Positions 18,009 to 25,827 of a stretch of DNA of 64,000 nt are shown here, in pieces. Below the pieces are notes generated by a model. It worked only from the letters and a program-made list of their open reading frames with translations. It did no database searches and had not been told where the DNA came from. Both the position numbers and the translations under genes were made by a program. Source of the stretch: an uncultured Halomicronema sp. (GTDB lineage Bacteria; Cyanobacteriota; Cyanobacteriia; Phormidesmidales; Phormidesmidaceae); NCBI GenBank assembly GCA_937899725.1, contig CALCCA010000115.1, positions 34,187-98,186 on the forward strand, given 5' to 3'. Each line of letters opens with the position of its first letter. Position 1 is the first letter of the stretch.

Positions 18009-18914
18009 CTAGCGATGCTCGGCTAGGGTGCTATTGACAGGTGTGGATGCTGGCTTGGGGGGAGGAGTCATCGTGGGCAAGGGCGAGGTCGCTGGCTGCG
18101 CCGCTTGTCGTTTGAGTTCTTTGACTTTGAGCACGATCAGATACTCATAAAAGCCTTGCAGGGTACACCAGGCAAAACCGGCTTCGCCATCGCGCCAGCC
18201 ACCGAGGATGAAATACATGTAAAACCACCGGACGAGGGGCCGTAGCGGCAGTCGCAGTGATAAATCTTTCAGCGCGTGTCGTCGCTCAATTTCCGTTTTA
18301 CCAAACAAGAGCTGCTGCCAATTAACGCTACCGGTCTGTAGCTGCTGGAGCGTCTCTTTCGCTTCGTCGGTAGAGTAGCGATTATGTTTCTCAATCCACC
18401 GGCTCATGCCTTTGCCGCAGGTGTAGTGGGGATAGGTGGCCTGCAACAGGCCCGTTGAGCCGTCACACACTTCGCGTTCGGTGTGGCCGTAGTCGGTAAA
18501 CCAAACCTTGCCGAGCTGCAGCAGTCGCAACTGATAGCGCGGAAATTGGGTGCTGTGCTTAATCCACCGATCCATAAACATGACGCGCTCGGCGGCGTAG
18601 TAACCAACGTGCTCGCCCTGTTGCATCGCGTCGCAGCACTCTTGAAAAAGTTCTGGCGTCATGCGTTCGTCGGCTTCTAAGATGTAGGCCCACTCATGCT
18701 TGGCGGGAATGTTTTCCAACATCCAGGTACGTTGTTTGCCATGGCTCTCGAAGGGATGTTCAACGACGCGCACGGGATATTGCGAGGCGATTTCGACGGT
18801 GCGATCGCGGCTGCAAGAATCGACCACAATCACGTCGTCAGACAGCATGGCGGACTCAATGCAGGCCGCGATGTCGAGTTCTTCGTTGTAGGTGAGAATG
18901 TAAATCGAAAACAT
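18009..18914 (-). CDS. Family 2 glycosyltransferase, WaaE/KdtX-like
   Basis: The 301-residue product opens with the GT2 fold: FSIYILTYNEELDIAACIES, then VIVVDSCSRDRTVEIA. It carries the acidic metal-binding stretch WAYILEADERMTPEL. The middle region with RYQLRLLQLGKVWF and GHTEREV resembles glycosyltransferases that decorate lipopolysaccharide core. The C-terminal part has a hydrophobic stretch near FYMYFILGGWRDGEAGF and a Pro-rich tail. It probably transfers a sugar at the inner face of the plasma membrane for envelope polysaccharide. Donor and acceptor are not readable from sequence. No other envelope gene lies beside it. Confidence 0.85.
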   Translation of the reverse strand: MFSIYILTYNEELDIAACIESAMLSDDVIVVDSCSRDRTVEIASQYPVRVVEHPFESHGKQRTWMLENIPAKHEWAYILEADERMTPELFQECCDAMQQGEHVGYYAAERVMFMDRWIKHSTQFPRYQLRLLQLGKVWFTDYGHTEREVCDGSTGLLQATYPHYTCGKGMSRWIEKHNRYSTDEAKETLQQLQTGSVNWQQLLFGKTEIERRHALKDLSLRLPLRPLVRWFYMYFILGGWRDGEAGFAWCTLQGFYEYLIVLKVKELKRQAAQPATSPLPTMTPPPKPASTPVNSTLAEHR

Positions 18915-19286
18915 GAGCGCTCTAGTCGAAGGGTGAAAATGCCAGCAATATGGCTAAACAGTGGGGGCGCGGTCGCTTCCTCTGGGGTAACCCCCCTCAC
19001 TATTCCTTTTTCATCTTTCCCAAATCAACCCTGACTTCAGAACAGATGCCTGACTTCCACCAAAATTTATGAAAAAGCCCCGTTTGTGTGAATGTGAGAT
19101 GTCGCGCTCACGACTGTTGTGGCAATGACTGCGGATCGTCAAAAAGTCTGTGGCTAATTACGTCGATCCTTAACGCTGTCGATGCGAGGGTGACTCAAGC
19201 GGATGAAGCCAGTAGGCGTTCTGCATGGCCCGCCCCCTTGCATCCCCCTTCGCGCAGCGTGCCCGGAGGGCGTATTGCTGGGAGAA

Positions 19287-19340
19287 GTTGCATCCGGTTT
19301 CCCCAGAATTGGGGGCTAGGGGGCCAATTCTGGATGCAAC
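19287..19340. repeat. Compound inverted repeat in a 470-bp intergenic region
   Basis: GTTGCATCC and ATGCAAC form the outer stem, and CCAGAATTGG/CCAATTCTGG the inner stem around an 11-nt loop. It lies just downstream of the peptide-binding protein gene on the minus strand and could stop its transcript, though no T-run is seen. The rest of 18915-19383 holds no gene I can support, only a CGCGCAGCGTGCCCGGAGGG filler motif. Confidence 0.65.
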
Positions 19341-19383
19341 TGCATAAGTTCTGAACAGGTTTCAAAATCAGAGGGGGCGGCTC

Positions 19384-21165
19384 TTATTCAGCCGCCGCTC
19401 GTTGCCACTGGGCAATATCCCAGGTGCTGGCATCCCACGGCGTGGGTGCTAACCCCACTAGCTCTTTGCTGACGCCGTTGGTGGTGGCGCGGTGCACGAT
19501 GGGAATTACCGCCACCTCTGCCGCCAACAGCGCATCCATTTCTTGAAACAGTGCGGCCCGTCTTTCGAGATTCAGCTCTTGCTGGGCGGCATCCCAAAGC
19601 GCGTCATAGTCGGTGTTGCAGTAGCGGGCATTGTTCGGCTCTTGCCACTGGTTTGCTTGGGTGGCGATTTGGCTGCAGGTCCACCAGCTGAGATAAATCG
19701 TCGGGTCGGGATGATCGTTGCCGGTGGTGTAAGCCTGCAGGTCAGCATAAAAGTGATTAATGCTGTTGGTCTGTTCGGGGTCACCGGAGAAAAAGTCGTC
19801 TACGCGCACGCGTTTAATGTCAACGTCGATGCCGAGGGTCTGTAGGTTTTCTTCGATGCGGGTTTGGGTTTTTTGGCGGACGGGGTTGACCGATGTCTGA
19901 AACACCACGGTCATATCGACGCCGTCGCGATCGCGAATGCCATCGCCATCGGTATCTTGCCACCCCGCCTCGTCGAGCAGGGCTTCAGCTTTTTCCAGGT
20001 TGTATTCGTAGGGCACGGTGCCTGGGTTGGCGTAGGGCCGAGGGGCGACCAGCAGCTGAGCGGTGGGGCGGCCAGTAAAGCCATACAGCTCTTCGGTAAT
20101 GGAGTCGCGATCGATGGCGTAGGCGATCGCCTGTCGCACCCGCTGATCATTTAGAAAAGGATGCTCAGCGGCGAGGCTGGAGCGCTCACCAGAAGGCGTT
20201 TCGGCAAGCGGATTGGTGGGGTTGAGCATGACTCGCTCGACCAGCCCCCCAAAGACCGTATCGACTACCCCTTGGCCGTCTTGTTGCAGGTCTTTGAGCA
20301 AGGCCACTTCGACTTGCAAATTGTGAGCAAAATCGGCCTCACCCGTACTCAATACTTCGCGCGCTGCGGCATAGGGTGCCAGACCGCCCACGAGTTCTAC
20401 GGTTTGAAAAAACGGGGCGCTGTCGCGATAGGTCGGATTCGGCTCAAATACGATCGCCCCTGGCTGACGATCAGCAACCTGGTAAGGGCCAGTACCGATG
20501 GGCTGCTGGTTGACCTGGGCTGATCGTGTCGCGGCGTCATCGACGTCGGCCAAGAGATGCTGCGGCAGAATGACGCCCGTTTGTCCCGTAAAGGGAATCT
20601 GCCAGGCTGCCGTCACGTTTTTGAAGGTGATTTTGACGGTCAGCTCGTCGATGGCTTCGACTGACTCAACGGCTTCATAATATTGCGCGGTGGCGGCCCC
20701 CACCTGGGGATTGCTCACAAAGTCGAAGGTAAACGCCACATCTTCGGCGGTTAGAGGCTCACCATCGGCCCATTGCACATCGGGCTGCAGCTGCCAGGTG
20801 ACCGATTTGCCATCGGCGGTGACGCTGCCATCTTCAACGGTGGGAATCGCCGCCGCTAAGATGGGCACGAGTTCACCTCGTTCATTCGTCGTGGCTAAGG
20901 GCTCATAGACAATGCGACCCGCCTCAAAATCTTGAATGCCGGTGGCCAGATGCGGGTTCAGCGTGAGCGGCACCTGGCTGTAGAGCAGCCTTAGAGTCGT
21001 GCGATCGCGGGTTGCGAGGGTAACGGCGGCAGCGTCTGTCTCGGCTGTATCCGAAGCGGTGGGGGGCGTTGGGCTACAGCTACTGATGAGGGTGGCTCCG
21101 ACCATCAACGCTGCGCCTACGAACCCCGATAGATATCGACACCGACCAACCATTTGCGTATCCAT
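19384..21165 (-). CDS. Peptide/nickel-type ABC transporter substrate-binding lipoprotein (family 5)
   Basis: From the ATG at 21165 the product is 593 residues. It has a lipoprotein signal (GAALMVGATLISSCS) and an SBP_bac_5 fold. Typical stretches are LTLNPHLATGIQDFE, VVYEPLATT-type sequence, TWQLQPDVQWADGEPLTAED, and VRQAIAYAIDRDSI. The family binds oligopeptides, dipeptides, nickel complexes or plant-type sugars for an ABC importer. No permease or ATPase gene is adjacent, so it is an orphan binding protein here. An open frame continues upstream to 21381, but that extension places 72 residues before the signal peptide. The aspartate-rich DTDGDGIRDRDGVD could bind calcium. Confidence 0.9.
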   Translation of the reverse strand: MDTQMVGRCRYLSGFVGAALMVGATLISSCSPTPPTASDTAETDAAAVTLATRDRTTLRLLYSQVPLTLNPHLATGIQDFEAGRIVYEPLATTNERGELVPILAAAIPTVEDGSVTADGKSVTWQLQPDVQWADGEPLTAEDVAFTFDFVSNPQVGAATAQYYEAVESVEAIDELTVKITFKNVTAAWQIPFTGQTGVILPQHLLADVDDAATRSAQVNQQPIGTGPYQVADRQPGAIVFEPNPTYRDSAPFFQTVELVGGLAPYAAAREVLSTGEADFAHNLQVEVALLKDLQQDGQGVVDTVFGGLVERVMLNPTNPLAETPSGERSSLAAEHPFLNDQRVRQAIAYAIDRDSITEELYGFTGRPTAQLLVAPRPYANPGTVPYEYNLEKAEALLDEAGWQDTDGDGIRDRDGVDMTVVFQTSVNPVRQKTQTRIEENLQTLGIDVDIKRVRVDDFFSGDPEQTNSINHFYADLQAYTTGNDHPDPTIYLSWWTCSQIATQANQWQEPNNARYCNTDYDALWDAAQQELNLERRAALFQEMDALLAAEVAVIPIVHRATTNGVSKELVGLAPTPWDASTWDIAQWQRAAAE

Positions 21166-21573
21166 CACTCCGAATTGCGATCCTATCCTAGCGATCGCCG
21201 CTACATTTGCGGGGCTGATGTGACACCTTCTGCGAATTGACAGGCCGGGGAAGATGACGCTATCGCCTCGGCCAGGGCATAGTTGGAGCTTAAAGAATCG
21301 GGAGCTTGAAGGGCCGAGGAGCCAGATGGGGGCGGGTTTCCGAGAATCGAGATGTCGCGACCTGCCGTGAGGCCAAGACATTTCAGAAGGCTGAAGGGGG
21401 TGTTTGACCTGCCTCTCAGGGTTGTATTTCGACCGCTAGCGGTCTTCGGGCTCGGCCCTACTTGAAGGGGATGCTGCAAGCCACCGATGCAGCCATTGAT
21501 TGCATGGAGGCTGGCTCAACTGGCGGCTGATGGCTGCGGTTTGGCGGCAAGGGGTGGGGCGTCGCTGGCCTGA
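21166..21573. other. Intergenic region without a supported gene
   Basis: Between the peptide-binding protein start and the ComFB-like stop I find no credible gene. The open frames are short shadows. It should contain the promoter of the binding-protein gene. A GACCGCTAGCGGTC palindrome lies near 21431. Confidence 0.4.
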
Positions 21574-22218
21574 TTAAGTCTGCGATCGCTGCTTTCGTTG
21601 GGTGGGGCGGGTGCGATCCCAAGCCTGCGATCTCCGGTGGGGCGGAATCCACGCTTCGCGGCAACCATATACCCCAGGTCGCAGCGCCGTGCTTTGCAGC
21701 TCGCTGCCATCTGCTGCATAGGCTTCTTGCGGGTCAGTGGCGGTGGCGGCAGGGGCCTTAACGGCTGGGCGAGCAGTCAATGGTTTACCTTGACGGCGTT
21801 GCTGTAGCTTTTGCAGATTGTGTAAGGCCGTATCCCAGGTCAGGTCAGGGTCTTGCATCCACTGTTTCAACATACCGAGGACAGCTCCGGCATTGTCGTC
21901 AGCAGCATTAATCGCAAGCGGTTGAGACATCCGAATCGGATCGCTCTGCACTGCGGCAAAGGCTTGGCGCACCGCTGCTGCAATTTCTGACTTGAGGGCT
22001 TGCTGGCCCTTTTGTCGTTGATGATGTAAACCTTGTTCGCTAGAGGCGTAGAGCGACGGCAAACGGTTGAGGGCAAACGTTTCAACTTCGGATCGCTTGA
22101 GATACTTGAGGAGTCTTTCAGGCAGCCCTGCCATCTGCCGGTCGACTTCTTCAGCGACCAATAATTCCATTACGTTGATATGGGTATTGGGACAATACAC
22201 CTGTTTTTGGTTGTTCAT
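21574..22218 (-). CDS. ComFB-family protein (late competence development / cyclic dinucleotide receptor family)
   Basis: The N-terminal half (about residues 1-115) matches cyanobacterial ComFB. It has VMELLVAEEVDRQMAGLP, then VETFALNRLPSLYASSEQG, then AAAVRQAFAAVQSDPIR. Members of this family have been described as cyclic di-nucleotide receptors tied to cell size, motility or competence. Whether this one binds a ligand is not shown. The C-terminal 100 residues are a low-complexity, basic, Gln/Arg/Ala-rich tail ending in RRSQAWDRTRPTQRKQRSQT. The N-terminal YCPNTHIN is also distinctive. A type IV pilus operon lies 9 kb away, a possible functional link but not a linked operon. Confidence 0.72.
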   Translation of the reverse strand: MNNQKQVYCPNTHINVMELLVAEEVDRQMAGLPERLLKYLKRSEVETFALNRLPSLYASSEQGLHHQRQKGQQALKSEIAAAVRQAFAAVQSDPIRMSQPLAINAADDNAGAVLGMLKQWMQDPDLTWDTALHNLQKLQQRRQGKPLTARPAVKAPAATATDPQEAYAADGSELQSTALRPGVYGCREAWIPPHRRSQAWDRTRPTQRKQRSQT

Positions 22219-23036
22219 AGCTCAATCTACCTGATGCTCGCGGGTCAATATTAGGTGAGGTCAGTGCGCACTTTTCCTGATCTACTTAAGTGCAAGATGC
22301 ACTGGTCTGAGTAATTACTGCTACTAGTAGTATATCGCTTCTATCTTATCCATTGAGAGAATCCACCGAAGCTTAAAACCTTGTGAGAATTGAGAACTGG
22401 CTGAAAACCGAGATCATGCGGAAATGTGACAATGTTGTACCAGTGTTGTGCTGCAGATCACCAGGTTTTTTCCATAAGGGTCTCTAGTTGATGACCTCGT
22501 GCGGATCTCTCATTGATTGTTCTTGATGAATCGGGTGAGGACGATCGCGCTTTTTTCGCTATGAGTTGAAAATAATTCTGTTTGATGCTGCCCTGGCTGA
22601 CTAGCTGGCAAGGACGAGCTGCCATGATTATCCCAATGCTGCAAAATAGCGCTGTGGATCGAAGCTCCCCCGCTGTTGCTGCCCCCTCAAAGCCCGGCAG
22701 ACAATAGCCCTTTGGGCATGGCGATGCTAGGACAAAGGAGCGATTCCCCGCCTGGAGTAAGCTGCCCCTTTTTAAGCTGGGTGGGAGGCGATCGCCACGG
22801 CAATTCTATGGGTAGTCCAAACTCAGAGAATGGGGATTACCTGACGTTTATGGCAATATGACGAGCGATGTTAAGGGGCTCGATCAGGTTCTACAGACCT
22901 CAGCGTAGAGAGAATTTTAAGAATTGATACAGCAGTCGCCAGTCCGGTGAGGGCAAGACTACGGAGCCACTTTGCTTATGTGTGAAAGATTCAGAGCGCT
23001 CTTCGGTGTCTTAAGCAAAGTGGCCAGCGCTACAGT
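22219..23036. other. 820-bp intergenic region with one long inverted repeat
   Basis: No gene is supported. Near 22653-22690 lies GGATCGAAGCTCCCCCGCTG followed by TTGCTGCCCCC, a relative of the sequence inside the psbA-upstream element (52705-52735). At 22966-23024, GCCACTTTGCTTA and TAAGCAAAGTGGC are perfect 13-bp inverted arms around a 33-nt loop, just beyond the TIR gene stop. They may end its transcript. Confidence 0.5.
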
Positions 23037-23867
23037 TTAAGGATTGATGACGGCGTCAACAACGGCTTCTAATTCATCCAGGCCACACCCCACAGGACTC
23101 TCTGCCCAGTTGAGTAGGGCGGGCACTCGCTGCCCTTGCGCTGCGGCCGCAGGCGGCAACAATGAGAGTGGCACGTTGAGGGCATACACAATCGCGTCAA
23201 AGGTCGGGCCGGGGAGGTTCGACAATAGCCGAAACAGCGCTAGCCGCGTTTGCATGGTGCCTTGGGGCGATCGCTGCGATGCGGCATCCATTGCGGGAGT
23301 TACTGCTGAGGCGGGCGACGCCGCTGGCCCAGCGTCAGCGGCGACTGTCGCGGTGGCTGCTGTGGGTGGGGTGCCCCAACCGTCGTCTGGGGGCGAGGGC
23401 GAGCTATGCAACTTGTTGACAACGCGGGTAATGCCTTGGATGACGTTGTCTAAACCCGCATCAAGGCTGTTCCATTCGGTGACGGGTTTGCCATCGGTGG
23501 GTAAGACCTGCAGCTTGGCAAACGGCATTTGTTGCCAAGCGCAGGGCGTCATGATGATCGGCATCACGCGCGCTGTCTGCTGTTCGTGGTGCATGAGCGC
23601 CCGGTTCATTTCTTTGCTAAAGCAAAAGTCGGAGCCGATAAACCGCGCCGTAATTAATAAGAGAATGATGTCGGCACTGTCTAGCGCCTGCAGGATTTCA
23701 GCATTCCATTCTGACCCAGCGTCGATCGCCCGATCTTGCCAAATGCTCACTTTGCCCAGGTTTTGCAGGGCTTTCAAAAACACTACAAGATCATCTTTGT
23801 GGGATTCATCGCGATGAGAATAGGAGACAAAGACTTTGAGCGGGGCGGCGGTGGTCGGTGAGGTCAT
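23037..23867 (-). CDS. TIR-domain protein with C-terminal effector-associated (death-like) domain
   Basis: From ATG 23867 the product is 276 residues. The TIR domain spans about residues 10-130: LKVFVSYSHRDESHKDDL, VSIWQDRAIDAGSEWNAEI, and IILLLITARFIGSDFCFSKE. Glu86 in FCFSKEMNRAL sits where NAD-cleaving TIRs have their catalytic Glu. An Ala/Thr/Pro-rich linker follows (about 140-195). The final 70 residues (LFRLLSNLPGPTFDAIVYAL, then RVPALLNWAESPVGCGL) resemble the helical effector-associated domains of cyanobacterial STAND systems. Such domains recruit an effector to a sensor by like-with-like pairing. No partner carrying the same domain is adjacent. It is probably a conflict or signalling effector. 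TTG at 23888 is an alternative start. Confidence 0.82.
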   Translation of the reverse strand: MTSPTTAAPLKVFVSYSHRDESHKDDLVVFLKALQNLGKVSIWQDRAIDAGSEWNAEILQALDSADIILLLITARFIGSDFCFSKEMNRALMHHEQQTARVMPIIMTPCAWQQMPFAKLQVLPTDGKPVTEWNSLDAGLDNVIQGITRVVNKLHSSPSPPDDGWGTPPTAATATVAADAGPAASPASAVTPAMDAASQRSPQGTMQTRLALFRLLSNLPGPTFDAIVYALNVPLSLLPPAAAAQGQRVPALLNWAESPVGCGLDELEAVVDAVINP

Positions 23868-24241
23868 GGGCGATCGCTCGACATTCAACCATTTACTATA
23901 GTCACCTTTGCCCAGAGCGTCGGTGTTCCTTAAGCCGGCTGTAAAAAAGTTGAGGAGCGGGTGTGGCAGGGGAGCTAGGGATTCAATTCTGGTGCGATCG
24001 CTCGCTATTGCATGAATGGGGAGCTAGGGAGCCGAGGGGCCAAGGGCGTAGCCAGCTCGATGGGGTTTAGTGCTGCCGGGGGGGCTGGGTTGGCTGGGTT
24101 GCGGTCATATTGGGGCTCGCTGATGTTGGTTATGCTGGTGACGGTTGGCGGTTGGATGGCTAACGATTCTCTGATACAGGGCAACCAACTCTGTCTGCCC
24201 CGCCCCCGGTGCTCCCCTGCCCCTAGTTTTCCCTTCTGTCT
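23868..24241. other. Intergenic region, divergent promoters
   Basis: This 370-bp stretch separates the TIR gene (minus) and the YbjN-like gene (plus). I see no coding sequence. It holds a GGGGAGCTAGGGAGCCGAGGG-like G-rich filler and a long hydrophobic open frame (24012-24272) that I reject as non-genic. Confidence 0.4.
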
Positions 24242-24742
24242 ATGCAATTTGTCAATTCTGTTCAAGCGCTGACCTACAACAAAGTGGCTGACTATCTCAA
24301 AGGGGCAACGCTGTTTCAAAATGCGCTGCGGGTCGATGGCGATCGCCCCCAGTTTGACATTCTCTACGGCTCTGCCCTGGTTGAGGTTGAGGTGTTGCCG
24401 TGGGAGGTGCACCCCTGGCAAGCGGGGGATCTGGCGACGGTGCGGGCCACCAGCTGTGTGACAATTGGCAGCACTCTGGACTGCGAATTGATGCAGTTTT
24501 TGCTGACGGAAAATCGCCGGATGCGGTTTGGCTCCTTCCACCTGGATGAGGCCGGCCAGGTGGTGTTTTCAGAAAGCGTGCTGGGCGGTGAAGAGATGTC
24601 GCTGATGGAGTTGCAGACGTGCATTCTCTCGGTGGTGACGATCTCCGATACCTATGACGATATTATTGCTCAGCAATTTGGCGGGCAGCGGGCCCGCGAT
24701 CGCCGGTCGCCAGGCCCGTTATTTGAGCGTCCGACGGTCTAG
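24242..24742 (+). CDS. YbjN-domain / CesT-like chaperone-fold protein
   Basis: The 166-residue acidic protein shows the YbjN/type III chaperone-like fold. It has a paired alpha/beta pattern with VADYLKGATLFQNALRVDG, then VEVEVLPWEVHPWQAG, then LMQFLLTENRRMRFGSFHLDEAG. A final helix follows at LMELQTCILSVVTISDTYDDII, with a basic disordered tail. Cyanobacterial members are numerous and their role is not established; peptide binding is a suggestion from fold. The gene is single and followed by a perfect hairpin. No type III secretion gene is nearby. Confidence 0.72.
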   Translation: MQFVNSVQALTYNKVADYLKGATLFQNALRVDGDRPQFDILYGSALVEVEVLPWEVHPWQAGDLATVRATSCVTIGSTLDCELMQFLLTENRRMRFGSFHLDEAGQVVFSESVLGGEEMSLMELQTCILSVVTISDTYDDIIAQQFGGQRARDRRSPGPLFERPTV

Positions 24743-24773
24743 GAAGTGATTTGAAAATAGTGTTCTTGATCGC

Positions 24774-24798
24774 AGGGCTTTGGCATTGCCAAAGCCCT
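24774..24798 (+). terminator. Perfect 11-bp hairpin after the YbjN-like gene
   Basis: AGGGCTTTGGC and GCCAAAGCCCT flank a 3-nt loop. There is no T-run, so termination is plausible but not certain. The motif belongs to a class of short palindromes common between cyanobacterial genes. Confidence 0.5.
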
Positions 24799-24860
24799 AC
24801 AGAAAGTCATCTGTTCTGAGAATATGTTTGCAACGCAGATACCTGAAGATCTTGCCGAGG

Positions 24861-25559
24861 CTATTCGACTCGGACGGTGACGCTAGCGTCACCGTTGGGC
24901 GCTGGCGTAAAGGTGAGGGTATTGCCCGAGATTGTAATCTCGCCATCGTAGCCACCCCCGAGCACAAACTCACCGCGTCGGGTCATAAGCAAGCGCGAGC
25001 GGGCTTCGCCGTCATGAATTTCCGTATCGCTGTCGAAGCTGATCAGCATCAAAAATGGAAACACCCCCGAACCGCCGGTATTGACCCAGGTGCGTAGGGC
25101 ATGGGTGCCGTTGTCCAATACCCCGACGGACTGATAGCCGACAAACCGGCGCTCATCACCGGTCGTCCACTCGGCGATCACGCGCCCGTCGCTAAACTCC
25201 GACAGTTCACCATAAAACTGATTGGTGGTCGGCGTCGTGCCCTCGACATCCACCGCGATCGCCCCCGGCAGCGTGTCAGATAGCCAGGGAATCAACGCGG
25301 CGACGGCTCGTGGATTAAGCGGTTCGTCTTGCAACCTCAGGGTGGTTTGCAGCTCAGTCAGGGCGACAGCATAGTCAAGGCTGGGCGCGTCAGCGAGGGC
25401 TTGAGTCGGCGGTTCTAGAGGGGCGATTGCGGTCGGCGGCGGCGCGATGATGGCGGTCTGGCTACCCAGCAAGGGTTGACCCCACAGTAAAAGCCCGGTG
25501 CCCAGCATGAGTGCCACAAAGCTGATGATACGGCGACAACTCAAGGTGATTTTGTTCAT
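24861..25559 (-). CDS. Exported protein of unknown function
   Basis: The 232-residue product begins with a basic N-terminus and a hydrophobic core (IISFVALMLGTGLLLWGQPL), consistent with a Sec signal peptide cut before about residue 35. The mature part starts Pro/Ala-rich. It then shows a beta-rich region with SDGRVIAEWTTGDERRFVGY, DNGTHALRTWVNTGG and ITISGNTLTFTPAP. I recognise no family. It converges on the YbjN-like gene and is divergent from the EF-G paralogue. A short inverted repeat overlaps its 3' end (GACGCTAGCGTC). Confidence 0.6.
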   Translation of the reverse strand: MNKITLSCRRIISFVALMLGTGLLLWGQPLLGSQTAIIAPPPTAIAPLEPPTQALADAPSLDYAVALTELQTTLRLQDEPLNPRAVAALIPWLSDTLPGAIAVDVEGTTPTTNQFYGELSEFSDGRVIAEWTTGDERRFVGYQSVGVLDNGTHALRTWVNTGGSGVFPFLMLISFDSDTEIHDGEARSRLLMTRRGEFVLGGGYDGEITISGNTLTFTPAPNGDASVTVRVE

Positions 25560-25827
25560 GAGAAAATTCTTTTTCCTGAGGGCGAATAGGGCGTGAATGG
25601 GCTGACTGAATACATCAAGTAATCTGTGAAATATGATTGATGATTCTCTATATTTGCCGGAGAATTTAGGCTTAATGAATTTTTTTCAACAAAGAAATCT
25701 CACAGTTTATGGAAGGGTTATTGTAGGGCTAAGGCCAGCGCCACAACTGGCTTAAGATACCCAAACAGCACCCGTCGCTACAGGGCTTTTGGGTAAAGCT
25801 GTTTCACCCGCAGGGAAAGGGGAAAAT

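Noticed and set aside
23044..23817. Plus-strand open frame of 257 codons opposite the TIR gene
   Set aside because: The TIR frame has clear motifs; this one has none and arises from GC-rich codon bias.
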